NCBI GenBank assembly: GCA_910591455.2
Contig: OU342808.1
Location: 20,221,714-20,285,713, forward strand
Origin: Pholis gunnellus
Lineage: Eukaryota; Chordata; Actinopteri; Perciformes; Pholidae
Length of the DNA: 64,000 bases
Reading direction: 5' to 3'
The position numbers and the translations under genes were made by a program. The notes under the pieces are model-generated. The model did not search any database and was not told the DNA's origin. It worked only from the letters and a program-made list of their open reading frames with translations. Shown in pieces: positions 22,402 to 34,450 of the stretch (the stretch's first letter is position 1; the number at the start of each line of letters is the position of its first letter).

Positions 22402-22859
22402 TCTGTGTTTGTCCTGTTTGTTCTTTCACAGCATCATGTGCCCATGTTATGTCTGTGCCGCGTCCCACCGTCTGATTCTAAAACTTGTAACTGGGAGCGT
22501 CTTTGTGAATGGGCTGTTTTTAACAGCCGTGTGTGTGTGTGTGGGGGGGGGTGAAGGGTGTGTGTGGTGTGAAGCCCCTGTCCCCTGGCAGACGGGCATA
22601 GTGAAGACGGCTTAACACAAGAACAATGGGGTCCTTTGACCAAAACGACACCCCCCCCCCAAGACATGTGGCCTCCTGTCACCGTGGCAACCCCCCATGG
22701 GACAGGGAGCGGGCCTGACAGCTGGAGAGGACTTACCAAAAAAAAAAAAAATGGAGTCCATTTCTTTCTACTGAAGCGTCCCTGCTCTACATCTTTTCCC
22801 TCTTCCCCCTTGTCTTCCTCCACTCGGGGCCCTTTATGAATGTGGGCCACATCTCATTT

Positions 22860-23200
22860 TACAACTTCATGTGATTGACCTCATGGGCTTGACTCGCCAC
22901 CTACATCCAGCTCCTCCACACAAACACAGCTGACAATAAATCCGGTCTTTATGGGCTCTTGTTGCTGCCGGTAATAAGAGAGAGCATTGATCTCATTGAC
23001 AAATATGGAGCCCGAGCCACAAGATTTCACACCCGCTGTAGGCCGCACTTGATTTTACGCCTCATTCTAAAACGGATGAGCACTTTCTGTGCAGACATAA
23101 AGCAGCATAATCAGTTATTTGTACTCGGCGATTGAGAGACTTTCGTCTTTCAATTAGTTAATTAGTAGCTGAATGGTATTAAGTTGTCTTTTCTGTGCTC
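22860..23200. promoter_or_regulatory. Candidate conserved non-coding element with homeodomain-type sites
   Basis: Non-repetitive sequence with CAATTAGTTAATTAGTAG near 23152-23170, GCATAATCAGTTATT, and TGATCTCATTGACAAATATG. Paired TAATTAG cores are typical of homeodomain-bound enhancers. No coding frame. Confidence 0.3.
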
Positions 23201-23952
23201 GATGCTGTGAGCCCTCCATTATTGATGCTCCGAGGCTCGCTCTCTAAGCCCTGCACGGAGCGAAAGACAGCAGGAGGAGGGCAACAAACAAAGGCAGGAC
23301 AACAACAAGAGATCCTCCAGCTACTCTCGGTTTGCTTCGCAGTCTTTCAGTGTTGTCTGCGTGCTCCAGCTGTGGCTGGCTCAGACCTGCTTCAAACAGC
23401 TGCATCCTGCATTTCTAGTGTTTGATTTAGAAATGCTCCACAGTTCTTTGGGGCAGAAATCTCAGTCAGTCGTTTTGTAGTGGGCGAGTGCTGTTTTTTT
23501 GTTTTCTAGCACAATAACGTACGTGTCTAAATTCCATGCTTTAGTTGTTCATCTACTTAAATGATCAAGATTGCCGGTATAGGTGTTTTCTTTTCAGTAG
23601 AACAAGGTCATGAATCATTTCCCTGGAGTTATCAATCTTACTGCAGCAGCATGAGGACATGAACAATGTGTATTAAACGTTCTTTTTTTATTTTAGCGAT
23701 ATAAGGCAATTGAAGTTGGCTTCATGGACATTTGTATAGGTCTCCAATGCCACAAAGATCCGATACAGAAACTTCAACATGTAAGGAGCTTGCTGAACGC
23801 ATATTGAGTTGCTTTATTAAATATGGTTCATCTGTAACATCAATACATTAATAGGTGGTCTCCGTCTCTGTACTGTCATACCGTGTATCTTCAAATCTAA
23901 TTGCATCTGCCTCAAGTTTAACCTGCATTTAGTGCAATACTTCTGTCACATT

Positions 23953-24190
23953 AAAGGGGAATTCCACCAACTTCACATATGAAAGCCTGATCTTTGGGAG
24001 TACTGCTGTCTATGTCGGTGTCGGTGATCCTGAAGACAACCAGAATCTGGTTCACCAGACCTCTGTTTGAGGCTACATTAGCTGCTGCCACTAGCATATA
24101 GCATTACACACGTTACTCCCCCAGAATTCCGACCATGCTGTGGATGGAGATGGATTATTGTGGGTGGTGTAGAAGGCATATTATTGGAAA
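23953..24190. mobile_element. Teleost interspersed repeat, relative of the one at 7284
   Basis: It starts AAAGGGGAATTCCACCAACT, then TCACATATGAAAG, followed by TTTGGGAGTACTGCTGTCTA, the consensus style of a widespread fish repeat with a CTCCACCAATTTTACAC start. It decays by about 24190. Confidence 0.45.
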
Positions 24191-25491
24191 AGATATCTCT
24201 TGCTGCATAAGTCACAGTCATGCAGGTGAATTAATTTACTCTTGACAAAAGCGAAGGACGGTGTCGCCCACAGATTACAGCGTTGTTTCATCTTTGAGCA
24301 GCCACAACAGCTTTGCCATGGAATGAACATCATTCTTCCAAAAAGATGTTCCTTCATTTGGGTCAGGTGGGTTGACATTTTCTTGAGAGCTTTCTGTATT
24401 GTCCTATAAGGAGAGCGCTCTTGGTGTGTGAGCACCATCAGGTTAGTTTATGTCAGAATGTAAAGTGGCTTTTATAAAAGATGCTGTCAGGTGGTTTTTT
24501 TTGCCTTATCTTGTAACCACGTGCAGAGCGATGCCAGAGAGGGAGAAAACTAATAACATCCCGTTTGTGTCAGGAAGCAACAGGATTTATGCTAAATAGG
24601 ACTTCTGTGTCACAGGTGCTAACAACACTGTTGGTGTTCTGGCTAACAACACCGCAGATGAAAGAGGCTACCAATTATCTTGACCACGGTCTCATGCGCT
24701 TATGGAAAATGAATGCGCATATCAATGCAACCTGATCAGTTGGACAATGACATATTGCGTAACAGTTTGGAAGCAGACACATTCATCGAAAACAGGAATA
24801 CAGATGCATGCATTTACATGTGTTAGCAATCATGTGGTGAGGTTGTGTCTAGAAGAACGGTTAGTATTCAGTGTGGTGTGTTCAGGGCACAGAGAGCTGC
24901 CCACTAACATACCTGTACACATCTCCAAACTGTCTGGGCACGTCCAAACTCGATTCAGTGTTGACTGATACAATGTGGAACACAGTCTTCAGATGAGTAA
25001 AGAAGTGTCTGCTTGAACGTCAACTCTCCCGACATATTTACTCGTACTGGGTAAAAGATGTGATTCATGTTTAGTATCAGTGTTGTAGGAAACATGGGAT
25101 TTATCACAACGGTTTGGTGGGAATCGAAAAGAAGATGATGAGAAAACTCTGAAGTTCTCGTGATAATATGTTAGTTTTCTCTGTTGCTGGGAAACCCCAG
25201 ACAGAAAATTATGCTTTTGAGCCGTTTTAACACTCTAGTAGTTGCAGACGCCGTTAAGAGGAGGCGTCATCTCTGACTTAATGCCTCGTGTTTACAGTTC
25301 ATTCCTTTATTTCTCATAAAAACAATAAACTGTGGTCACAACAACAAAATGTAATGGGATACACACATCAAAAATGTCCATGCTGAGTTAGAGTCTGGTC
25401 TCCCTGACTTCATGTTTTCATGTGAGTTTCCATTACATTACCCAAAACACGCATTCCCTCTGGGCGTGGATGTGAGCTATCCCTCTTTGTC

Positions 25492-25522
<31 letters not shown>

Positions 25523-26130
25523 TGCGTAACCGTGCGCTGTACTGTTGACCTGTCCGGGGTGTTTTCCCTCCCCTCTGAATGTTGCATGCTGGGAAAAGTA
25601 CCAGGCCCACTCCCTCCCTGTATTCAGTAGACACAGGACCAATACACTGCAGGTCTAAATGATAAATGCTCAATGAAATCAAAATCCTTTCCATCTGAGA
25701 CATTCTAGTCCCGGGCGGAGGAATCAACTGAGCCAACATCATCAACGTGGCGTCTCCAGAGAACGGGGGCAGGCTGCCATTGCAACTGGAAGACAAGAAC
25801 TATTGCTGTTTCTTGAAAAGACTCCCTGAAGGGAGGCTCCATCTTCAAGTCTGTGTTCAACTGTGTGAGCGTCGAGCTGAAGGGCACTGCAGGCAGCTGC
25901 TATACTCGCTCTGCAAAGGGACCTTGGAGACTCAGCTTGAGAAAAGCTATGAACTGAAGAAAAAAAGATGCTGTTGCACTCATGAACCAGATATTTTCAC
26001 AAGGACAAACATCAATTTACAAGAATACAAGATAGGATAAATAAAACATACACTAACAATGATTGTGCTGAATATTTTAAGCCATGCTAGTTTGCTATAA
26101 AAAAAAAAAAAAAAGAAGCACAGCTTGGTA
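24191..26130. other. Intergenic DNA without recognisable gene
   Basis: It contains a TG microsatellite at 25495-25521 and a 16-A run at 26099-26114. Short open frames have no protein character. Confidence 0.5.
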
Positions 26131-26300
26131 ATAGCGCACAACAGTCCTTGGATGGATTGCTATGAAGTTTTGTGCAGACATTCAGCGTCCCCAGAGGATG
26201 AATCCTGATGACTTTACACTGGTAGCTCTGGCAATCAGTTTCAATGCTGTGAGTACTATGAATTAAATTCCATTCACCTGTAGTATATTGAGGTAGAGTA
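26131..26300 (-). mobile_element. Fragment of a teleost repeat related to that at 28190-28626
   Basis: The line GGATGGATTGCTATGAAGTT ... GACATTCAGCGTCCCCAGAG followed by GATGAATCCTGATGACTTT matches, in inverse orientation, the common fish repeat whose other strand reads CAAATTTCATGGCAATACAT, as seen at about 28418. Confidence 0.45.
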
Positions 26301-26999
26301 AAACCACAAATGGCTATCTTCACGGCTAGATCACGCGGGAGATAAGTTAGACAAAATGTTTTTTGTAATTGAATCATCTTCACTAATTGACACCCAGTTA
26401 TGTTAACTGTATGTCTTCCCCTGTTAATTTAAAAACACCTCGTCTCATCAGCTACGAATATGTCAACAATTAAAGACGTAACAGTGACACATTGTACCAA
26501 GCACTCTTTTTTAGAATATTGCAATGTTTTACTGTACAAACGCTTTGTGTACAGTACACACAGCTACCTGCGTTTAGGCTGTTTGGTTCCACAGATTACA
26601 CCAGTCACAGTTATGTAGTAAAAGACTTTCTGTGAGTTAATAATAATATGTAAATAAGACATAATATGTGACATTTCACTTATAATTACACTTGGCTCAC
26701 TAAAGAGTGTTTGGCCATCACGAGCCTCCAGAGAATCATCAATGTTCCTTCTAATATATTCTCCACTCTACTCTCCTGGGGAAAACAAATCATTCAACGA
26801 ACCTCTGTTCCTGTTGTAACAATGTGCATTCATTTGGTTTCCTCGCTTATTTATTCAGGTTTTTCCTTTTATGTGTCACCCATCCGTAGATATAGTGTCG
26901 ATATCAGAGTGTGACAGTTCAGGTATCGCTGCAGAAGCTGCTATCAAGACAGAATATTAAACACACTTGTGACGTAGGCGGATTTTTTATTTGTTTTTA

Positions 27000-27430
27000 T
27001 GGGACAGAATCGTAGAAGTGTTAAAATAATCGCCCGTAAAATGCAAACGTGTGGGCCTGTAAGGACCTATGAGACAGCATACTGCGATTGGAGGCTCTAG
27101 CGAGATACAGTATCGGAGAATGGTTTCAGAGATGGAGAGACAATTTAGCTAATAGGTTAGCCTTCTGCTAGCCGTCACAGCTGCGCCGCAGTGGTGAGCT
27201 CAAGCAGAATGCTAAGCTATTAGAGAGATCGAGCAAACATGTTGTAACAGTTCATGTAGGGAAGTAAATGCATCATCTGCACATCATTATAGAAAATAGG
27301 AACGCCCTCTCTCTGAAATGACCTGTGATTGGCCAAAATCTGTCGTCATGGGCTAGATTTTCTGAAGCCTAATTTTTCGCTCATATCGCTTGAATTACAA
27401 TATGCTAAGAGCTATAAAAGAATATGCTTA
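27000..27430. mobile_element. Teleost interspersed repeat (ACCTGTGATTGGCCAAAATC type)
   Basis: The segment CTGAAATGACCTGTGATTGG followed by CCAAAATCTGTCGTCATGGG, then CTAGATTTTCTGAAGCC, is a recurrent fish repeat block. The left part (GGACCTATGAGACAGCATAC) appears to belong to the same unit. Edges are approximate. Confidence 0.45.
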
Positions 27431-27549
27431 CAACAGCTTCATTCTACTGAGTAAAATCCAGGCATGACATCCACGCACACACATAGGCAGCGTCCAGGAT
27501 TTACAAGCATGACTGTGAAAGTATTAGCACTTAACTCTGTGTGCTTTCT

Positions 27550-27960
27550 GTGTATCAATCTACTCACTAAAGCCCTCTCAGAGCCGGAGGTGACCTGATC
27601 AAGATCTGCGGTGGCTGGCTGGCTCCTCTTTGAGCAATGGGTTTAGGCTGACATGTGTCAGCCATGATATATGAGCAGGTGTTTGGGTCGGTGTTAAGTA
27701 AATGGAGTCATTATTGATGACCTCAGAGCTCCCCGTGTGTTGCCCGTATCAGTGATGACTTCCAGGCCTCCGCTGCAGTAAAAGGGGATGTTGTGATTCT
27801 GTGGGTCAGGGAAGGACTCACAGCCTCGGGGGCCAGGCTGGAGTGACAAGGCGGGGTTAAGTTAAGTTACTTGGACTGATGACCTCAAAGAGGGAAGTTC
27901 ACTGGCGCTGAAGCTCTGCGGCAGCCTCTGTGTGGACCGGCTGTTGCTTGCTTCTGTCTT
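27550..27960. promoter_or_regulatory. Candidate conserved non-coding element
   Basis: Non-repetitive and evenly composed, with several motif-like words (TGACATGTGTCAGCCATGAT, GGAGTCATTATTGATGACCT, and GTGATGACTTCCAGGCCTCC). The TGTCA/TGACA pairs could be MEIS/TALE-type sites. No open coding frame. Confidence 0.3.
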
Positions 27961-28189
27961 GATGGTCAGAGCTGAAAGTTACATCCAAGCTTTTGCATTT
28001 TTACTTATTTTTTGTACACGGAGAACAGACATGTTGTGGTGAAAAGAGATGAATACAATACGCGCAGAGAAACAGATGGTGGCATATAATGAGGCTTCGT
28101 TTTAAAAGGTTATAGTGTGCAATTAGAATTATAATTAGGATACGGGTTTTAAAAGATTTGACAATGTTAACATGCTGATGTTTACCAGG

Positions 28190-28626
28190 TATCATGTTCA
28201 TGTTCATGTTCATGTTCATGTTCATTTTAGTTTAACCTTTTAGCGTGCTAACATGTGCTACTAAGCACTGAACATGATAATGTCATTAGCTTTGCTGGTA
28301 TTTAAACCAAAGTATATGACAAATACACATTTTGACCTTGTGATGGCGTTAAATAAAAAGTCAAAAGATCACCAACGTCATAACAAGACACCTGAGGGGG
28401 ACGTAAATGTGTATCCCAAATTTCATGGCAATACATCCAGTAGCTGTTGAGACATTTCACTTAAAAACATGAACGTCAACATCATGGTGACGCTAGAGGA
28501 ATAGTCAGGACATCAGTCAGTAGGACTCATCCTCTGGGAACCATGAAAGACTGAACAAAATATTTCAGTCTGGACCAAAGTGGTGGACCCAGCGACCGAC
28601 AATGCCTTAAAGAGCCACGCCACTAG
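28190..28626. mobile_element. Teleost interspersed repeat (GCGTGCTAACATG ... GGACCAAAGTGGTGGACC)
   Basis: Successive blocks are recognisable: AGCGTGCTAACATGTGCTAC, AATGTCATTAGCTTTGCTGG, TTTCATGGCAATACATCCAG, TAGCTGTTGAGACATTTCAC, and TTTCAGTCTGGACCAAAGTG followed by GTGGACCCA, ending in AAAGAGCCACGCCACTAGTA. This order is that of a widely dispersed non-autonomous fish element. It starts in a small CATGTT hexamer array. Confidence 0.6.
28193..28225. repeat. (CATGTT)n hexamer tandem
   Basis: Five consecutive CATGTT units. They are the source of a spurious Met-Asn repeat frame on the minus strand. Confidence 0.85.
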
Positions 28627-29242
28627 TATGGCTAAATATTCAAAAATTAAAAAAATATACATATAATGTCATTAATATTAAAATGCCACTGTGTGTATTG
28701 GCTCGGTGTGTAAGTGGGTTCTATAATTTCGACATAGCAAAATGTGTCTTTTGTAAGGCAAACTACACAAGGCAAAAAAACATCAATGAATAAAAATCCA
28801 GTATATATCACTCTTAGAATGTTCATGTATATCATGTTCATGTATATCAGTCAATACATTTATTGAAATGTATCCCACATGTAAAAAAAAAAGCTATAAA
28901 ACAATTTTCTCTTGAGTTTACCCTCCACTTCATCCCTGTAGCTGCCTGTTCTAGTCTGGAAATGTTTAAGGGGAAAACCTGGATGGATGAGATGCGATAT
29001 TATCATCACTCCCAGCAGCCTTTTCTGTTGTCTTTCTCCATATGAAAAACACAGCAAGCCCTCTGTCAGTGTCACCTGGGCAAGATACTGTTATCCCGAA
29101 GGACTGAAGGTATTTATCACCTCCAGTGTGATATGTATAATCATGTCACTCTGTTACACGTCTCTCAGGATAATCTGAGATTTTAATTTACATCAATATG
29201 ATTACATAACATGCTCCATCTGTTGCCTCTTGGTAGCGCGGT

Positions 29243-29269
29243 GGGGGGGGGGGGGGGGGGGGGGGGGGG
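29243..29269. repeat. Poly-G homopolymer (27 G)
   Basis: An uninterrupted run of 27 G. The length may be imprecise because such runs are hard to sequence. Confidence 0.9.
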
Positions 29270-29279
29270 TGAGACAGAC

Positions 29280-29570
29280 ATGCATGTCTTTACACAGACA
29301 AGGATCTAATTATTCAATTAGGGTCCGTATTGAATGAATAAGTGATTCAACACAGTTTACATAATAACAACACAGATCATTACTGCCTCTGTAATGCAAT
29401 TTACAACGACCATGGAGGGCTCATCATTCATGGAAATGTACACTTTTTGTCCCCATTACCCTGCAGTAATCTGAAAGTGGATTCATTAATATAAATGACT
29501 GCGAACCGAAAGGGTTTTAATATATATTGCATGGCTCGCATTGGTGAAATTAAGGCATCACATCGCTTGC
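29280..29570. promoter_or_regulatory. Candidate conserved non-coding element
   Basis: AT-core-rich, non-repetitive sequence just right of the poly-G: GATCTAATTATTCAATTAGG, TTCATTAATATAAATGACTG, and TCATTCATGGAAATGTAC. Multiple homeodomain and POU-like cores; no coding frame. Confidence 0.3.
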
Positions 29571-30429
29571 GTTCACTCGTCCATTAACCAACATATCCTT
29601 TTTGACATAAATGTCTCTCCTGACTCTGAATGAAATTGATTAGGGAGGCCTTCATGTTCTGTTTCTGGTGTGAGAAAAGCTTGTTGTGTAAGTGAGCGCT
29701 CGGTAAAAAGGCGGGGATAGCCTGTGAGAGATGGAGGTGGGGAGGGGGGTGTAGACAAAGCCTGCTGAGCTCCAGAGGTTAAGTCGTCCCCCCCCCCACA
29801 CACCACCACCACCACCACCAGGCCCACAGGAATGTGTGTATGAGAGAGTCCTGGAGGCGGGATTGTTGTCTGTGGTGCATCCTGCTCTGCAAACGCGGCA
29901 GAGCTCCCATACTCCAAGACTCTGTGGCTTGGACTTGGGAAGGAGCCTGTAATGAGGGAGGTCTGCATAATACTAAACAGCCAAACAAGGCATCATGTGA
30001 TATGGTTGCTGTGGTGCAGCTGTGTCGCCATAGATTAACTTTTTCACTCTTAAGACAAAGTGCTTTGATGCTGTTTAAGCAGGGTGAACACAACAAACCT
30101 CCAGTACCAATGGAAAGTAGAAAGGCAAGGCCTCCTTCCCATCTTTATTGTTTCCACTCTCATTGGATCAAGAACAGTACTTAGATTGACTCCCTGTTTT
30201 CTTCTTCACTGTCTTGACTTTGTTGTTGTTTTTTTGCCTGTAACGGCCGCTGGCAGTACCTTGGTCGTATAGCCAGAAGAGTTAGGCTGCCAGGCTGCCA
30301 TACACAGCATTGGTGAGTAATAATGCAAAGCAATGGCTCGTGTTACCAGAGATGGGATCGGGACTACACAAAAGGTGGGGGTGTATTGGAGGCAGGAAGT
30401 GGAGAAAGGAATTGACCACAAAATCCTAC

Positions 30430-30780
30430 AATTCAAAATGAAAAAGAGAAACTTTACCCAAAGTTACGTATTTTACCAAAAAGGCTTATTCGCTTTCCAT
30501 ACCGGGAGTTAAATAAGAAGACCGATATTACTCTTGTTTTTGTGTTCTGAATATCGAGTAGAGCCAGGATACAGTTAGCTTAGCTTAGCATTAAGAATGG
30601 AAAGGGTAACACCCTACAGCATTTGTAAAGCTCACCCATCAACATGTTTGTCTTTGTTTGTGTACAAAAACGGAAGTGTTAAAAGTACAATTTGTGGTTT
30701 TGCAAGAGGTTATGTACGGGACTGCTAGCTAAGCTAAGCTAACTGGCTGTACTTAAATGTAGTGTACACACAAGAGTGAT
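30430..30780. mobile_element. Palindromic teleost repeat, second copy
   Basis: Inverted arms: AGTTAGCTTAGCTTAGCA at 30573-30590, and TGCTAGCTAAGCTAAGCTAA(CT) at 30723-30744, which is its reverse complement with a short insertion. The loop between contains AAAGCTCACCCATCAACATG and TTTGTCTTTGTTTG, the same order of blocks as in the copy at 4196-4565. Confidence 0.6.
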
Positions 30781-30789
30781 TTCAACCTT

Positions 30790-32030
30790 CTCATCTTACT
30801 CGTAGCAATAAAATGTGTATTTCTCAAAATGATGTCTTTAGTCTTTTTTTAAACTGTAAAACTATTGTTCAGTCAACTTTAATGTCATTTAAGACGTTCT
30901 CTAAATCTTTTAGATACTTTCTGTAGTCCAACCGACTCCAACACAACAACCTTTGATAACACCGGCACTCATCTCTCCAACTCGGCAACAAGTGACATGA
31001 CACAATATCAAACAGAAGGCAAAATGTAAGAGAAATGTTTTATTTCTCTGTAAAGTTCCACAATGTTCTCAGATACTTAAAATAACAATCTGACCCTGTC
31101 ACTTGCAAACACAAGCACATCTAGTGGTCATACATTGATGGTGAGGAAGTTGCGATTACATTGCAGCCTGTTTAGCAGCTGCCGTCCGCAGCATACGCCC
31201 TCAATACTGGACCAATTAAAGAAATTGTTGTCCCCATTAGCCACAAAAACATGGGGGGAGTAGGGTACAATTTGAAAAATATCTCATCACTGTCATCATT
31301 TCTGCATCACAGAGTTTGATGGAAATATTAGTCCAATGATATTCATCCATACAGTTCTAAAGCTTCCAAACTACTTCACCTTTCTTCTCTCTTTTAAATC
31401 TTACAGTACATGATCCAATCAATGATTTCATAACTATGGATATTCCATATGTAAACATTTTTTGCAGAACTATCTTCAGGTTCAATGCACCTTTTAAATG
31501 CAATAAACTGCTAAATGTCCTCAGGCTGGATTTGAAAGTTGTACTACCTGGTGTTTTTTTAGGATGCTTATAATTACTTTAATTGATTTTGTTGTGTGAT
31601 TTTGTCCTGTGATTGATTTGTCTGGCTTTAGAAGTGTTGTATACTGGTTGCATGTTTGTCTTACTATGACAGTTTCAGGTCTCTCTTAAAAACCTAGATC
31701 TCAAAGAGACTACCTCATTAAACACAGCCACCTTATGACTCTTGCCTTGAAAACTAAGAAAACTAAGAAATAGATGTGTCAGGGGTTTTCTCGCTTGAGC
31801 AATATCGATTACCCTGACTCGTTCTTCCTCTTCTGTACCTAATAGTGTTAAAGTCAGAGCTATTTGTGCATCTTAATGGCCCTGTCAGAGGCCCCTGCTT
31901 GAGATGTACATACACTTAAAATGACTGTTAACCACAGCAGGACAATTGATTTGTCAAACAGAGTAGTTCTCCACATTTGCCTCCCCGCCGCTTATGTCTG
32001 GCGTACAAGAGTCCTCTGCGGCACTCTGAA
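30790..32030. other. Intergenic DNA without recognisable gene
   Basis: AT-rich; no repeat edge or coding homology that I can support. Confidence 0.5.
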
Positions 32031-32460
32031 GCACTTCTGGGTTCAAGTGAAGGAGGTGGTGTTTTCAGGGAGATTTCAGACGGGAGGAGTTGGAGGGCGC
32101 ACGAGAGGTGTCTGGCTGGACTTTTCAGCTCAGCGCCGGCAAGCTGCACTTCACCTTCCAGCTGCTCTCTGTCCCCTTTGGTTTCAAGGCAGGGGAGGGA
32201 GCAGGGGCCACAGCGAGGGAGGTTGGGAGGAGGGGTTTGGATGGTGGTGGGGGTCACTGGATGGGTGGGGGCACGCTCTCGGGCGGACAGGCCCTGGAAA
32301 TTTCCGTTGTACGTTTCAGCGCTTTTCGGGAAGGGAGGGGTTTGGAGTTGGAGTTTGGGTAGAGGGGTGTTTGGGGACTTGGCAGCCAGCCAGCCACAGC
32401 AGGAAGCTTGCTAGTTTCACACGGACAAAAAAAAAAAAAAAAAAAGCCGTCCTGGACACT
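32031..32460. promoter_or_regulatory. G-rich segment, possible promoter, enhancer or G-quadruplex region
   Basis: The + strand is strongly G-rich with many GGG and GGGG runs (32070-32360), followed by a 19-A run at 32427-32445. An open frame of about 200 codons through it has skewed composition and no recognisable domain, so I do not call it a gene. Confidence 0.3.
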
Positions 32461-33184
32461 GCCCGGCTATCGGAGAGCAGAACTCCAGTCATCACCCCAA
32501 AAAAACAGGAACTCAGAAATGTCGTCTGCACGGTCGGTGGCACAGATTGACTGCTACTTACTCCCAGCGCCACTCAACATTCACACTTCCTTATTTTGTT
32601 GAGAAAGTAAAAGGCATCAGCAAGAGAAAATGCGTTTCCAATTTTTCCTTCTTCTTCTTGTCACTTCTAGATAATGTTTCCGTTCTATATAGACATGCCT
32701 TTTTTCACAGTACAGAAAGCTGCCAGGGATTCAGTTTGGGTTATTCTCGTTATGTGTCAAGAGGCCTTCTTTACTTGGAAAATGTCCCCTCAGGTGGACT
32801 CACTATATAAACATCCTCATTTACTGAACCGAAACAAGCAATCAATCAGATTACAGTAGTACACCTCACAATAGGGGATACACGTAACTGCAAAAGGATT
32901 ACGAATATAAACAACGGCAAAACCGGTGTATAGGCTGTGTGGAAACTGGCCCGCTCACAATCAAAAAGATGGTAACAACAGCTACAACAACGAAACAAGC
33001 ATGGTAATCGTAGCGTGAACGTTTTTGGTATTTTTTTTTACAGAAAGGGATGCTGTAAGTTTATTTGGCTTGGCAAAAGTCCAGCTTTTAAATTCGAGGC
33101 AGGAAGAAGTGGAGCAGAGCAGGAGCCAGCAGGCCCGACAGCAGGCCTGGAGAGCAGGAGGTGCTGCTGTGCATCAGGTGGAAT

Positions 33185-33224
33185 GTGTGTGTGTGTGTGT
33201 GTGTGTGTGTGTCTGTGTGTGTGT
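33185..33224. repeat. (TG)n microsatellite
   Basis: About 20 TG units with one TCTG interruption. Confidence 0.92.
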
Positions 33225-33879
33225 TGTAGAGGGGAGGGTTGCAGGGGGGCAGGTGGACACTGGTGCTGGGGGCTCAGGGCCCCTAGCAGGTGGATGCTCA
33301 GAGAATAGAAATTAAAAGAGTAGGGATTAAGGGGATGAAAGTAAGCTAAGGATTACTTGTCTCCTTTTCTCCACCAAGGATAGAATACAAGCCAAGGGTC
33401 TGAATACCAAAACATCCATTTGTGGTTGTGGGCTTATTGTATTACCCAAGGCTTTTTTTTTCAACAATACAGATGATCAGAACCTGTTTATATTTGGGAA
33501 ACCAATGCCGTAAAACAGGAATTATATGTAATTAGATTCTCCTTTATGCGGGGTAGCAGTGGTAAGTGAAAACAATTACATTGTGCAAAATGAAGTATGC
33601 TTTAAAAGTTGTCCCATAACAATTTATAACATCTTTTAAAAGATGAGTTAACTCCAATAACAATGTGTGTAAATTCAATTACGCAAATGCACCCTCCTTT
33701 ATATCTCCGTCCTCATTCCTCTAATTACTGTATAGGTTGACAGCACTCATTTGGAATAAGTACAGGTCTTCAAGTTGTGCCTCTGCCTCCATTTTTTTCT
33801 GACAGAAAATCAATATTATCTGATCACAATTACAATGAAATGACTCCCTATATACTCCTCCACCCTCACACCCCACCCG

Positions 33880-34450
33880 GGTAGTTTGTTTCTGTTGTTG
33901 TGTATTGTTGAACATGGCCTCTGCTGTAGATCATGGCACACAACATTATTTATTCATGGCAGGGATGCGATAGATGCGGTGCACGCTTCTCCTGAGTATT
34001 GTCCATCTGTTCGCTGGCCTACTGTACACACTAATGTAATATGTGAGTCCTCAGGAGGCGTACTAATAGCCGTTCACGTGTTAACGCTTCACACTATTTA
34101 TCTGTGTAATAACACTGCCGCTGATTATAATTAGTGCCTCGTCGTTGAAACGTGATTTATCCGTCCCCGAAGAAGTGCAAGACAAACAGCGAGTAAAGTG
34201 TGACCTTACCGGTTTTATTTGATCACCACTGCGCTGACAGCAGTTCACCCTCTCACAAGACACCTCTAACATGGGAAAACCTCAGGTCTAATTGCTCCCT
34301 ATAAGACACTCTATAATCTGCCTCTGAGGACTGCTGTACACATCATTTGACACAAAGCTGCAGATAATTTAATTTCCACCCAGGGAGCTTTCAGTGTTAG
34401 CCTGTAATAGAAAAGGAAGATTGCTGCCAGATTTCCAACACAAGTGCCTC
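33880..34450. promoter_or_regulatory. Candidate conserved non-coding element(s)
   Basis: Non-repetitive stretch with GATTATAATTAGTGCCTCGT near 34120-34140, CAACATTATTTATTCATGGC, and TAATTTAATTTCC around 34365. No coding frame. Inference from texture only. Confidence 0.3.

Noticed and set aside
28001..28225. Minus-strand frame starting with Met-Asn repeats
   Set aside because: Translation of the CATGTT hexamer tandem next to a transposon-derived repeat.
31921..32550. A 209-codon plus-strand frame in the G-rich segment
   Set aside because: Skewed Gly/Arg/Trp composition, no recognisable domain, and open frames occur in all plus frames there, which is a base-composition effect.
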